Assembly (NCBI GenBank): GCA_903835145.1
Contig: CAILMA010000529.1
Location: forward strand, 1 to 6,985
Direction of reading: 5' to 3'
Source: an uncultured Bacteroidota bacterium
GTDB lineage: Bacteria; Bacteroidota; Bacteroidia; Chitinophagales; Chitinophagaceae
DNA: 6,985 bases
Of this stretch, positions 1 through 5,841 are shown one piece after another. The first letter of the stretch is position 1; every line of letters begins with the position of its first letter. The notes beneath the pieces are model-generated. The model saw only the letters and a list, made by a program, of their open reading frames with translations, ran no database searches and was not told where the DNA came from. A program made the position numbers and the translations under genes.

Positions 1-61
1 GTGCAGCGGTTTGTGAAAGAGTAGGGGGGTGTAAAGTAATAAACAGAATTTTTCATATTGT

Positions 62-223
62 GTAGAGACGGAATGTTTCCGTCTCCATAACGGGCGGGCA
101 GAATAAACCGGGTTATTGAATCCATGTTTTTCGGAGACGGAAGCATTCCGTCTCTACGTGAGGGGTGTATATAATACCGGGTTTTTAATCCATGTTTTGT
201 GTAGACGGAAACATTCCGTCCTT
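62..223. repeat. Three-copy palindromic (REP-like) repeat cluster, about 69-bp period
   Basis: Each copy has the core GACGGAA-N3-TTCCGTC. The palindromes occupy 65-85 (9-bp arms, loop TGT), 134-154 (9-bp arms, loop GCA) and 204-220 (7-bp arms, loop ACA). The cores start at 67, 136 and 204, so the period is 68-69 bp. The flanks are repeated as well: the segment from 107 (ACCGGGTTATTGAATCCATG) reappears at 176 as ACCGGGTTTTTAATCCATG. Copy 1 with its GTA flank (62-86) is the reverse complement of copy 2 (133-157) at 24 of 25 positions. Short palindromes of the GTAGAGACG...CGTCTCTAC type are, from memory, common dispersed repeats in Bacteroidota and cyanobacteria. Any function, such as a nuclease or RAYT target or an RNA hairpin, is inference. 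Confidence 0.85.
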
Positions 224-370
224 AGTGATGGTAGGTTGTGTAACTTTTTTAATCATTTATGTACCCGTAAACGTTTTCCGGTGAACATCATTTTGCTTGC
301 GGCGCCCAAATAGGAAACCGTTTGCAACCGCCGTAATAAACCCCTAACGTTTTATAACGACATCAAATAT

Positions 371-412
371 GCAAACAAAACAATGCCCGACGCAAGACGC
401 ACCGGGCATTGT
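371..412 (-). terminator. Rho-independent terminator of the leftward serC operon
   Basis: A perfect 10-bp stem pairs 380-389 (ACAATGCCCG) with 403-412 (CGGGCATTGT) around a 13-nt loop. Read on the minus strand, the stem is followed directly by a T-rich tail, TTGTTTTGTTTGC. It begins 34 nt beyond the stop codon of the DUF1015 gene, so it most likely ends the leftward transcript. No U-tract follows on the plus strand, so it should act in one direction. Confidence 0.85.
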
Positions 413-446
413 AAATATTTGTTCTTTCTATAGTGAAACCGGCGTC

Positions 447-1688
447 TTAGATGGTATACACCACCAATCCATCTCTCAGCTTAGGCTCAAACCATGTGCT
501 TTTGGGGGGCATTACATTGCCGGAATCGGCGATCTTAAACAGTTGTTGTATTGATACCGGGTAAATAGAGAATGCCACCTCCATATCCTTACTGTCTACT
601 CTCTTTTCAAGCTCCTGCATGCCGCGTATGCCACCCACAAAATCTATTCTTTTGTCGGTGCGCTGGTCATAGATAGCCAGCAACTTGCCCAGTACATTCT
701 CCTGCAGTATGCTCACGTCGAGCACACCTATCGGGTCATCAGCGTAAGTGCCGGGTTTGCACACCATTTTGTACCAGTTACCACCAAGGTACATGCCAAA
801 CTCGTGCGGTACCGCCGGTTTAAAAGCTGTTTTACCTTGTGCTGTTACTGTAAAGTCGGCATCCAGCGCTGCAATAAACTGCTCGTGGGTGTAGCTGTTC
901 AGGTCCTTTACCACCCTGTTATAATCAAGAATAGCAAGCTGGCTGGCCGGGAAGATGCAGGTAACAAAGTAGTTGAACGACTCATTGCCATCAATAGAAT
1001 AACCATTTTCCCTCATTTCCTTGCATACCTTGGCTGCTGATGCCGCCCTGTGGTGGCCATCGGCTATGTAAGTACAAGGCACATCGGTATTAAAGTTATG
1101 CGTTATGCTGGCTACCTTGGCATAGTTATCTATCACCCAAAAGATGTGCCTCACACCATCGGCGCAGGTAAAGTCATACTCAGGGGCATGGTCTTTTTTC
1201 CAGTTGTCAATGATGGTTTGTACACTCTCGCAATCGTTGTAGGCCAGAAACACAATACCTGTTTGAGCACCTGTAATAGTGATGTGCTCAATCCTGTCTT
1301 TTTCTTTCTCCGGGCGTGTAAATTCATGTTTCTTTATCACACCCTCGTTGTAGTCGTCAATAGAGCTGCCACACACAAGGCCGGTTTGCGACCGGCCGTT
1401 CATCACCAGTTCATAAATGTAATAGCAAGGTTCTTTATCCTGAACCAGTATTTTTTCCTTTATAAAGCTATCCAGGTTTTCTTTTGCGCGCTCATATACC
1501 TGGTAGCTGTGTACATCTACATTTTCGGGTAGGTCTATCTCTGAGCGGGTTACATGGTAAAAGTTGTACTTGTCTTTTCTGAACTCTCTCGCCTCTGCCA
1601 CGCTCACAACGTCATAGGGTAGGGTCGCAACTTCAGCTGCCAATTCTTTTTTCGGCCTGAGGCCTTTAAATGGGGTTATTCTTGCCAT
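447..1688 (-). CDS. DUF1015 family protein, serine-operon partner
   Basis: This 413-residue protein matches the DUF1015 family, whose biochemical activity is not established to my knowledge. Visible family features are the N-terminal ITPFKGLRP block, the PYDVVS motif at residues 24-29, a basic HEFTRPEKEKDR block near 121-132, the DGHHR motif at 210-214, AILDYNRVVKDL near 252-262, and the C-terminal MPPKSTWFEPKL signature near 393-404. There is no signal peptide or membrane segment, so it is probably cytosolic. I chose the ATG at 1686-1688 because the family alignment begins there and an A-rich leader precedes it. The longer frame from the ATG at 1742 would add 18 lysine-rich residues with no family support. 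It is the last gene of the operon, 127 bp after serC and just before the terminator. In Bacteroidota, DUF1015 genes often sit beside serC/serA (recollection), which suggests a role in serine or phosphoserine metabolism (inference). Confidence 0.85.
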   Translation of the reverse strand: MARITPFKGLRPKKELAAEVATLPYDVVSVAEAREFRKDKYNFYHVTRSEIDLPENVDVHSYQVYERAKENLDSFIKEKILVQDKEPCYYIYELVMNGRSQTGLVCGSSIDDYNEGVIKKHEFTRPEKEKDRIEHITITGAQTGIVFLAYNDCESVQTIIDNWKKDHAPEYDFTCADGVRHIFWVIDNYAKVASITHNFNTDVPCTYIADGHHRAASAAKVCKEMRENGYSIDGNESFNYFVTCIFPASQLAILDYNRVVKDLNSYTHEQFIAALDADFTVTAQGKTAFKPAVPHEFGMYLGGNWYKMVCKPGTYADDPIGVLDVSILQENVLGKLLAIYDQRTDKRIDFVGGIRGMQELEKRVDSKDMEVAFSIYPVSIQQLFKIADSGNVMPPKSTWFEPKLRDGLVVYTI

Positions 1689-1815
1689 TATGTATTTATT
1701 ATTTTTCTTTTTTTCATCGCCATCGTGCCGGAAACCGGCCATGGCTGGGTATCAAATGCCTGATTTTCGCACAGAAACAGCGCATAAAACCAAGTTTTTG
1801 CTAAGATAGTACTTC
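1689..1815 (-). other. serC-DUF1015 intergenic gap with two small hairpins
   Basis: This 127-nt gap holds two short perfect inverted repeats with 5-bp arms and 3-nt loops: AAAAC-CAA-GTTTT at 1786-1798 and GCCGG-AAA-CCGGC at 1727-1739. The minus strand also reads TATCTTAG just after the serC stop, one base off the TAnnTTTG -7 consensus, so an internal promoter is possible but weak. The leader just before the DUF1015 ATG is strongly A-rich, a typical Bacteroidota start context. No ORF or known riboswitch is recognisable. Confidence 0.4.
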
Positions 1816-2883
1816 CTATATCTTTTCTATAATCTCCACCAGCGTTTTAACATGGTCTGTAGTTACCGCATTATACAGCGACACCCTGAAACCACCCACC
1901 GACCTATGCCCCTCAATACCAACAATTTGTTCCTGTTCGCATAGTTTTACAAACCGGGCCTCGGCGTCTTTATTGTTCATGGTAAAGCACACATTCATCA
2001 GGCTGCGGTCGCTGGTTTTTTTCACGTGCGGAACGAATGTTTTGTTCGCATCAATGGCATTGTACAGTAAGGCTGCTTTTTCCCGGTTATTTTTTTCAAT
2101 GGCAGCCAGCCCCTGTTGCTTAGTCCACCGCAGCATGAGCAGTGTAACGTAAATGCCGGAGACATTTGGTGTATTGAGCAGGTTACCCGCCTGTAAGTGC
2201 TTGGTATAAGAGAATGCAGGGGCTATATAGGTCTGCTGGTTGGCTAAAAAGTCTTTCCGCACAGCCACCATTGTGGTGCCGGGTGTTCCAAGGTTTTTCT
2301 GAGCCACAGCATAGAACAGTCCGAATTTTGAATAGTCGCGCTGAACGCTGAAAATATCACTGCTCATATCGGCCACCACCGGTACTTTAAAGTCTGGAAT
2401 AGTGCTGAACTGGGTGCCGTAAATAGTGTTATTTGTAGTAAGGTGCAGGTATTTAAGTTTGGCGGGCAGTTTCAGGTTAATCGACGGTAGCTCACAATAA
2501 TTGATCGCTTTAGTAGAAGACAATACCGACGTGTTTTTGTTGAGCATCATGGCATATGCTGCCGCTTCCGCTGCCCAGTGGCCGCTGTCAATATAGCCAG
2601 CCACGTCATTAGGGCCAAGGAAATTCATAGGCACCATACCAAACTGAGCACGGCCACCACCCTGCATCCACAGCACTTCAAAATCATCGCCAATACGGCA
2701 TAGTTCTTTTACAAGTGCAGTGCATTCTGCCATTATATCCATAAATGCGGTACTCCGGTGGGGCAGCTCAAGTATGGAGTAACCTGTTTTTTTGTAATTG
2801 ATTACAGACTTCGAAAACTCATGAAGTACCTCCGGCGGCAACATTGCCGGTCCGGCTCCGAAATTAATCTTTCCTGTGTTCAT
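1816..2883 (-). CDS. serC: Phosphoserine aminotransferase SerC
   Basis: SerC is a PLP enzyme that transfers the amino group of glutamate to 3-phosphohydroxypyruvate, giving O-phospho-L-serine, the second step of serine synthesis. In some bacteria it also serves pyridoxal phosphate synthesis. The 355-residue protein has the usual family length. It begins MNTGKINFGAGPAMLP, matching the N-terminus of the E. coli enzyme. Family landmarks are the substrate-binding PHR (Arg43), GGGRAQF (Arg78), the NNTIYGTQF segment, the PLP lysine in AQKNLG (Lys196), and GHRSVGGFRVSLYNA near the C-terminus. I chose the ATG at 2881-2883; an in-frame ATG at 2907 would add eight residues with no family counterpart. 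The start lies inside the end of the upstream DUF502 gene (20-bp overlap), so translation is probably coupled. serA is not adjacent, unlike in many Bacteroidota. Confidence 0.97.
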   Translation of the reverse strand: MNTGKINFGAGPAMLPPEVLHEFSKSVINYKKTGYSILELPHRSTAFMDIMAECTALVKELCRIGDDFEVLWMQGGGRAQFGMVPMNFLGPNDVAGYIDSGHWAAEAAAYAMMLNKNTSVLSSTKAINYCELPSINLKLPAKLKYLHLTTNNTIYGTQFSTIPDFKVPVVADMSSDIFSVQRDYSKFGLFYAVAQKNLGTPGTTMVAVRKDFLANQQTYIAPAFSYTKHLQAGNLLNTPNVSGIYVTLLMLRWTKQQGLAAIEKNNREKAALLYNAIDANKTFVPHVKKTSDRSLMNVCFTMNNKDAEARFVKLCEQEQIVGIEGHRSVGGFRVSLYNAVTTDHVKTLVEIIEKI

Positions 2884-3445
2884 CTTCTGTAGTTGTAACG
2901 CCGCCACTTACGGCAAATTTCATGGCCTCGCCGGCAGTCATGGTTTTGACCGGTTTCACATAAATATTGTCTATCACTATTACCCAGCCCGATATTGCAT
3001 AGGCGTGTGGCATATAAACCGCCACTTTATCTTCCATGCCCAAGTGGTTCATATCCCGTTGTGTAAGGAAGCCAATGCGCCATATTTCCGGCGTAGTACC
3101 CACACACACCCACACGGGCTTATTAAATCGTTTCTTATCACCCACAAAGGAGCTGATAATATCACGTATAGAAGAGTAAATAAATTTTACGCCGGGTGTG
3201 TTTTCCAGCACATGTTCAAATGCATCAAACAACCACCTGCCTACGAACAGTCTTGTGCCAAGGTAACCCAACACGGTAACAAAAGATATGATAATAATGA
3301 AGCCCAAACCACGCGGCACAAAGGGCACCAGTTTATCCACACCATCAAAAACAGAATAAAGCAGGTAGGCAGTAATAGCTATAGGACTCAACAAAATGAG
3401 CCCCTGAAGGAATGACCGGAAAAGGATTACCGCTAAACGCCGCAT
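2864..3445 (-). CDS. DUF502 (COV-like) inner-membrane protein
   Basis: This 193-residue protein resembles the DUF502 family, which includes the plant CONTINUOUS VASCULAR RING proteins. Its bacterial function is unknown. Two hydrophobic segments are visible, at about residues 10-35 (FRSFLQGLILLSPIAITAYL) and 46-64 (GLGFIIIISFVTVLGYLGT). A soluble C-terminal half of about 125 residues follows, with family-like blocks TPGVKFIYSSIRDI, FNKPVWVCVG and IGFLTQRD. The ATG at 3443-3445 is preferred over an upstream TTG at 3469. It places MRR directly before the first membrane segment, and a consensus -7 box sits between the two candidates, so the TTG would lie upstream of the likely transcript start. 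This is the first gene of the operon and its last 20 bp overlap the serC start. A functional tie to serine synthesis is not evident; co-transcription may be incidental. Confidence 0.85.
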   Translation of the reverse strand: MRRLAVILFRSFLQGLILLSPIAITAYLLYSVFDGVDKLVPFVPRGLGFIIIISFVTVLGYLGTRLFVGRWLFDAFEHVLENTPGVKFIYSSIRDIISSFVGDKKRFNKPVWVCVGTTPEIWRIGFLTQRDMNHLGMEDKVAVYMPHAYAISGWVIVIDNIYVKPVKTMTAGEAMKFAVSGGVTTTEDEHRKD

Positions 3446-3599
3446 GGGCGCAAAGGTAGGCAAAACCAATTGAGCGCATTATGTTAATTGTAAAAATGAC
3501 CTAAACATATGTTAAGTTAGTTGCAGTCGGAATATTTTTATTTATTCGTGGTTTTGGTTAGTGCTTTAACTTGCACACCACAACCAGCAACGCCATTTT
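3446..3599. other. Divergent promoter region between the DUF502 and GNAT genes
   Basis: These 154 bp separate two genes pointing away from each other. Besides the -7 box at 3451-3458, the region holds the 8-mer TATGTTAA twice in the same orientation (3480-3487 and 3508-3515). The second copy lies within a near-palindrome at 3501-3516 whose centre, AACATATGTT at 3504-3513, is perfect. This could be an operator, but no regulator gene is present to support that. No clear -7 box was found for the rightward gene. Confidence 0.35.
3451..3458 (-). promoter_or_regulatory. Bacteroidota -7 box (TACCTTTG) for the DUF502-serC operon
   Basis: The minus strand reads TACCTTTG, an exact match to the Bacteroidota TAnnTTTG -7 element, and exactly 5 nt separate it from the DUF502 ATG. 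A TTTG-like -33 element at the usual spacing is not evident. The position implies transcription starting at or next to the start codon, so the mRNA may be leaderless (inference). The 8-mer alone occurs by chance about once per 4 kb per strand; its placement is what supports it. Confidence 0.6.
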
Positions 3600-4121
3600 A
3601 TGCCTTTACCTGAAGTAGTTTTAGCTAAAACAGACGACCTGCCTGCACTTGCTGCGCTGGCAAAGACAACCTTTGTCGAAAGTTTTGGCTGGTACAATAC
3701 GGCCGAAGACATGAAAAAGTACCTGGCTGAAGAAATGAGCGAAGCAAAACTACGCACAGAATTCAGCGACCCGGCAAGTCTGTTTTTACTGGCGAAAGTG
3801 AATGACGTGTTGATAGGTTACGCTAAGATGAGGCTCGGCCCTCATCCGGACGCCCCCCCAAATTGTAAGCCACTCGAGATAGAGCGCATTTATGTATTGG
3901 CTGCCCACCAGAAGCAAAAAGCTGGTGCGGCGCTGATGAATTATTGTGTTAGTTACGCCCGCACAAACCAATATGATACTGTGTGGCTGGGGGTTTGGGA
4001 GCACAACCAAAAAGCGATTGATTTTTACCTCCGTTGGGGATTTGAGGTTTTCGGTACTCATCCATTTCTACTGGGCAGCGACCTGCAAACCGATGTTTTA
4101 ATGAAACTTTCTCTTGTTTAG
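3600..4121 (+). CDS. GNAT family N-acetyltransferase, PaiA-like
   Basis: This 173-residue protein is a single-domain GNAT acetyltransferase, which moves an acetyl group from acetyl-CoA to an amine. Motif A runs from EIERIYVL (residues 93-100) into the acetyl-CoA loop QKAGAA (106-111). Motif B is WLGVWEHNQKAIDFYLRWGF (129-148), with Tyr143 a candidate general acid. By recollection it resembles Bacillus subtilis PaiA, a spermidine/spermine acetyltransferase of about the same length, notably in IERIY, WLGVWE, the GxHxFxxG-like end and the QTDVLM tail. Polyamine acetylation is therefore a reasonable guess, but the substrate cannot be read from sequence. The ATG at 3600 follows an A/T-rich leader without a Shine-Dalgarno sequence. 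It is monocistronic. Its TAG stop shares bases with the TAA stop of the opposing flippase gene, so the two ORFs overlap tail to tail by 4 bp. Confidence 0.9.
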   Translation: MPLPEVVLAKTDDLPALAALAKTTFVESFGWYNTAEDMKKYLAEEMSEAKLRTEFSDPASLFLLAKVNDVLIGYAKMRLGPHPDAPPNCKPLEIERIYVLAAHQKQKAGAALMNYCVSYARTNQYDTVWLGVWEHNQKAIDFYLRWGFEVFGTHPFLLGSDLQTDVLMKLSLV

Positions 4122-5635
4122 AACAGCCGTTTGTTCTTTTTAACGGATGCTATGAAGGTTACCAGATCAGCTGAGGGGCGCAGCCACAGCAACATAAGTA
4201 CATAAACAATAATAATAATCGTACTGCGAATACCGGCATCTGCCACGCTCCCGAGGTACATATGGTGCATATCAGCAAAGAAATTCGGGAAAAATAGACC
4301 CACTGCAAGTGCAGGAAGCGCAGCAAGGAACACCATCAGTGAGTTTTTGGTAAATGGCTGCATATCCAGTTTCTTCCATATAAAGGCAAACTTGGCCAGA
4401 TTGAACAACCCGAGGGTGATGGTAGCACTCCAGGCAGCGCCATATACCCCGTAAGCTGGCACCAGGGTCCGCAGCAAAAAGCACAGGATAGCTGATAAAA
4501 CAAGCGACGTATAAAAAATAAACTTATAATAGTTCGTAATGCTCAGTACCTGGTCGTTAATGCCGGTGGAGAGGTTAATGAGTTGCCCTATCAATAAGAT
4601 TGTGAAAATGCCGGGTAGCGCGGCATAGTTTTTCCCATTTCCTATCACAGCCACGGCATTGTTTAAGTTACATACCAATAAGACTGCCAGGCCGATGGTG
4701 GGAATCAGAATATTTAATGACGAACGAACAAAAATATCTCTGGCTTCCTCATAATTTTTTTCTGTAAAGGCTTTTGTAAGCACCGAATAAGTTGCCGGCA
4801 GGAACGCCTTTGAAGGCATTTGCAGAAATGAAATAATCACAATGGATACACTGTAGGGTGCAAGGGTTTCCATACCGTTCTTGTCGTAGATAGGCAGCAG
4901 TAGCTGATCAAGATAACCCATGAGCATTGCTGCTATGCTTTGCAGGAAGTGATACCATGCAAAAACAGACATCTCTTTGTATTCTGATCTATTAAATATT
5001 TTTAGGTTTAGCGAGAGGCCAACGTCCTTTGTACTGAAGGTGAGGTATAGAAAAATGCAAATAGGTACGAAATAAATAAGAATAGACCCAACAACGAGCG
5101 TATGAAAAGAAACGATGTTGAACGCATAAAGGAAAATGAGGGAAATATTGATGACCCTGAGCAATACCTCGCGCATAAATGCAGATATCGCCACCTTCAT
5201 ATGGTAAGCAAGGTACTGCTCCAGTATCACCAGGTAGGTAAACATAACCATAAAAAGTGGTGCCCAAGCAAAGTATTGCGCCATCAGGGGCCGGTCGGCC
5301 ACCTGGAAGTGATTGATAATGGGCACTTTAAACAGGAAATAAAACAGGGTTATAACAACTCCCAGCACGAACGGGAGGATTAGGCTAATAGTGAGCAACA
5401 CTTTTTTCTTAGTGGTGTCGTTGGCATATCTGTGGGTGTAAATAAACAGGGTACTGTTCATACCCAACAGCAAGATCTGGGAAAACGATACCGCCTGATT
5501 CGTCAGGTTTCTGGTAAACCCGAGTTGTTGCTTAGGTATATACTTAGTCGAAATCCAGGTGATAATAAGACCCAGTGCCGCCCCCGAAAACACCACAATC
5601 GAAGTTTTTACAGACTGCCTGAAGACTATACCCAT
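4118..5635 (-). CDS. Wzx-type polysaccharide flippase (MOP superfamily)
   Basis: This 505-residue, strongly hydrophobic protein has about 12-14 predicted membrane segments along its length. It matches the polysaccharide biosynthesis/RfbX-type branch of the MOP superfamily, whose members flip lipid-linked oligosaccharides across the inner membrane during O-antigen, capsule or exopolysaccharide synthesis. The N-terminal MGIVFRQSVKTSIVVFSGAA is typical of Bacteroidota members, and the length fits the family. I chose the ATG at 5633-5635 because this block begins there and a perfect -7 box lies just upstream. The open frame continues back to 5761, but that 42-residue extension is proline- and basic-rich and spans the promoter. 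It ends in a basic tail, KKNKRLF. It is divergent from a nucleotide-sugar dehydrogenase, supporting a role in surface polysaccharide export. The sugar carried is unknown, and a teichuronic-type or lipid-linked intermediate cannot be distinguished. Confidence 0.92.
   Translation of the reverse strand: MGIVFRQSVKTSIVVFSGAALGLIITWISTKYIPKQQLGFTRNLTNQAVSFSQILLLGMNSTLFIYTHRYANDTTKKKVLLTISLILPFVLGVVITLFYFLFKVPIINHFQVADRPLMAQYFAWAPLFMVMFTYLVILEQYLAYHMKVAISAFMREVLLRVINISLIFLYAFNIVSFHTLVVGSILIYFVPICIFLYLTFSTKDVGLSLNLKIFNRSEYKEMSVFAWYHFLQSIAAMLMGYLDQLLLPIYDKNGMETLAPYSVSIVIISFLQMPSKAFLPATYSVLTKAFTEKNYEEARDIFVRSSLNILIPTIGLAVLLVCNLNNAVAVIGNGKNYAALPGIFTILLIGQLINLSTGINDQVLSITNYYKFIFYTSLVLSAILCFLLRTLVPAYGVYGAAWSATITLGLFNLAKFAFIWKKLDMQPFTKNSLMVFLAALPALAVGLFFPNFFADMHHMYLGSVADAGIRSTIIIIVYVLMLLWLRPSADLVTFIASVKKNKRLF
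4120..4141 (+). terminator. Weak rightward terminator at the convergent gene ends
   Basis: Pairing AGAACA (4120-4125) with TGTTCT (4132-4137) gives a 6-bp stem and 6-nt loop, followed by a short T-run to 4141. It starts within the GNAT stop codon and lies inside the 3' end of the opposing flippase gene. The stem is A/T-rich and the T-run short, so it may be weak or accidental. No comparable signal ends the leftward flippase transcript. Confidence 0.3.
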
Positions 5636-5640
5636 AGTTG

Positions 5641-5648
5641 CAAAGATA
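5641..5648 (-). promoter_or_regulatory. Bacteroidota -7 box (TATCTTTG) for the flippase gene
   Basis: The minus strand reads TATCTTTG, an exact TAnnTTTG match. Five nucleotides separate it from the flippase ATG at 5633-5635, the same spacing as for the DUF502 gene. No -33 TTTG stands at the expected distance. The arrangement supports the short flippase start and predicts a leaderless or nearly leaderless transcript. Confidence 0.6.
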
Positions 5649-5764
5649 AACAAACGGGTGTGTTTCGATTGTTTTTTAAAATTGTAAAATGGAATATATG
5701 GGTGTTGGTTAGGGTTGGGTGGTGGAGTAGTCGCCAAATTGCTGGCAAAGTAAAAGAGCAATCC

Positions 5765-5791
5765 TTGTTCATCATTAATACAGTATATTTG
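5765..5791 (+). promoter_or_regulatory. Candidate promoter of the nucleotide-sugar dehydrogenase gene
   Basis: An exact -7 element, TATATTTG, lies at 5784-5791, with a TTG at 5765-5767 as a possible -33 element. The 16-nt gap is slightly shorter than usual for Bacteroidota. The predicted transcript would have a leader of roughly 45 nt before the ATG at 5842, A/T-rich and without a Shine-Dalgarno sequence. Confidence 0.5.
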
Positions 5792-5841
5792 TGCCGGAAT
5801 TTTGAAAGATGTTTATACCTTAAATTGAAATAATACGATTG

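Larger units (their letters stand above)
1..446. other. Intergenic region with palindromic repeats and a terminator
   Basis: No coding region in this stretch is convincing. The short open frames are low-complexity and cross the repeats. It holds three copies of a palindromic element between about 62 and 223, then an unremarkable A/T-rich stretch from about 224 to 370, and finally the terminator of the leftward operon at 371-412. A possible gene end (seven codons and TAG at 22-24) lies at the extreme left edge but is too short to assign. No tRNA, rRNA or CRISPR pattern is visible. Confidence 0.7.
5636..5841. other. Divergent promoter region of the polysaccharide genes
   Basis: These 206 bp lie between the leftward flippase and the rightward dehydrogenase. 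They carry one TAnnTTTG box in each direction (5641-5648 minus, 5784-5791 plus). Between the boxes is an unremarkable stretch with a T/A-rich segment (about 5671-5690) and a G/T-rich one (about 5698-5727). No palindromic operator, antiterminator or small gene is evident. Confidence 0.6.

Noticed and set aside
1..24. Possible end of a rightward gene (seven codons then TAG at 22-24).
   Set aside because: Too short to tell from chance; no family signal and other frames are equally uninformative.
62..223. Regularly spaced palindromic repeats as a CRISPR array.
   Set aside because: Only three copies, the spacers themselves are similar to each other, one copy is inverted, and no cas genes are present.
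1050..1532. 160-residue open frame on the plus strand.
   Set aside because: Fully antisense to the well-supported DUF1015 gene, with no recognisable family features.
2876..3415. 179-residue open frame on the plus strand.
   Set aside because: Antisense to the DUF502 gene; His/Cys-rich composition typical of a shadow frame and no family resemblance.
4734..4741. TAnnTTTG-like match on the minus strand within the flippase gene, near these positions.
   Set aside because: Lies inside a coding region without a downstream start; several such matches are expected by chance in 14 kb of strand length.
5636..5761. 42-residue N-terminal extension of the flippase.
   Set aside because: Proline- and basic-rich, unlike the family, and it spans the consensus -7 box immediately before the preferred ATG.
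5432..5833. 133-residue open frame on the plus strand reaching into the divergent spacer.
   Set aside because: Mostly antisense to the flippase gene and has no family signal; its upper part covers promoter DNA.
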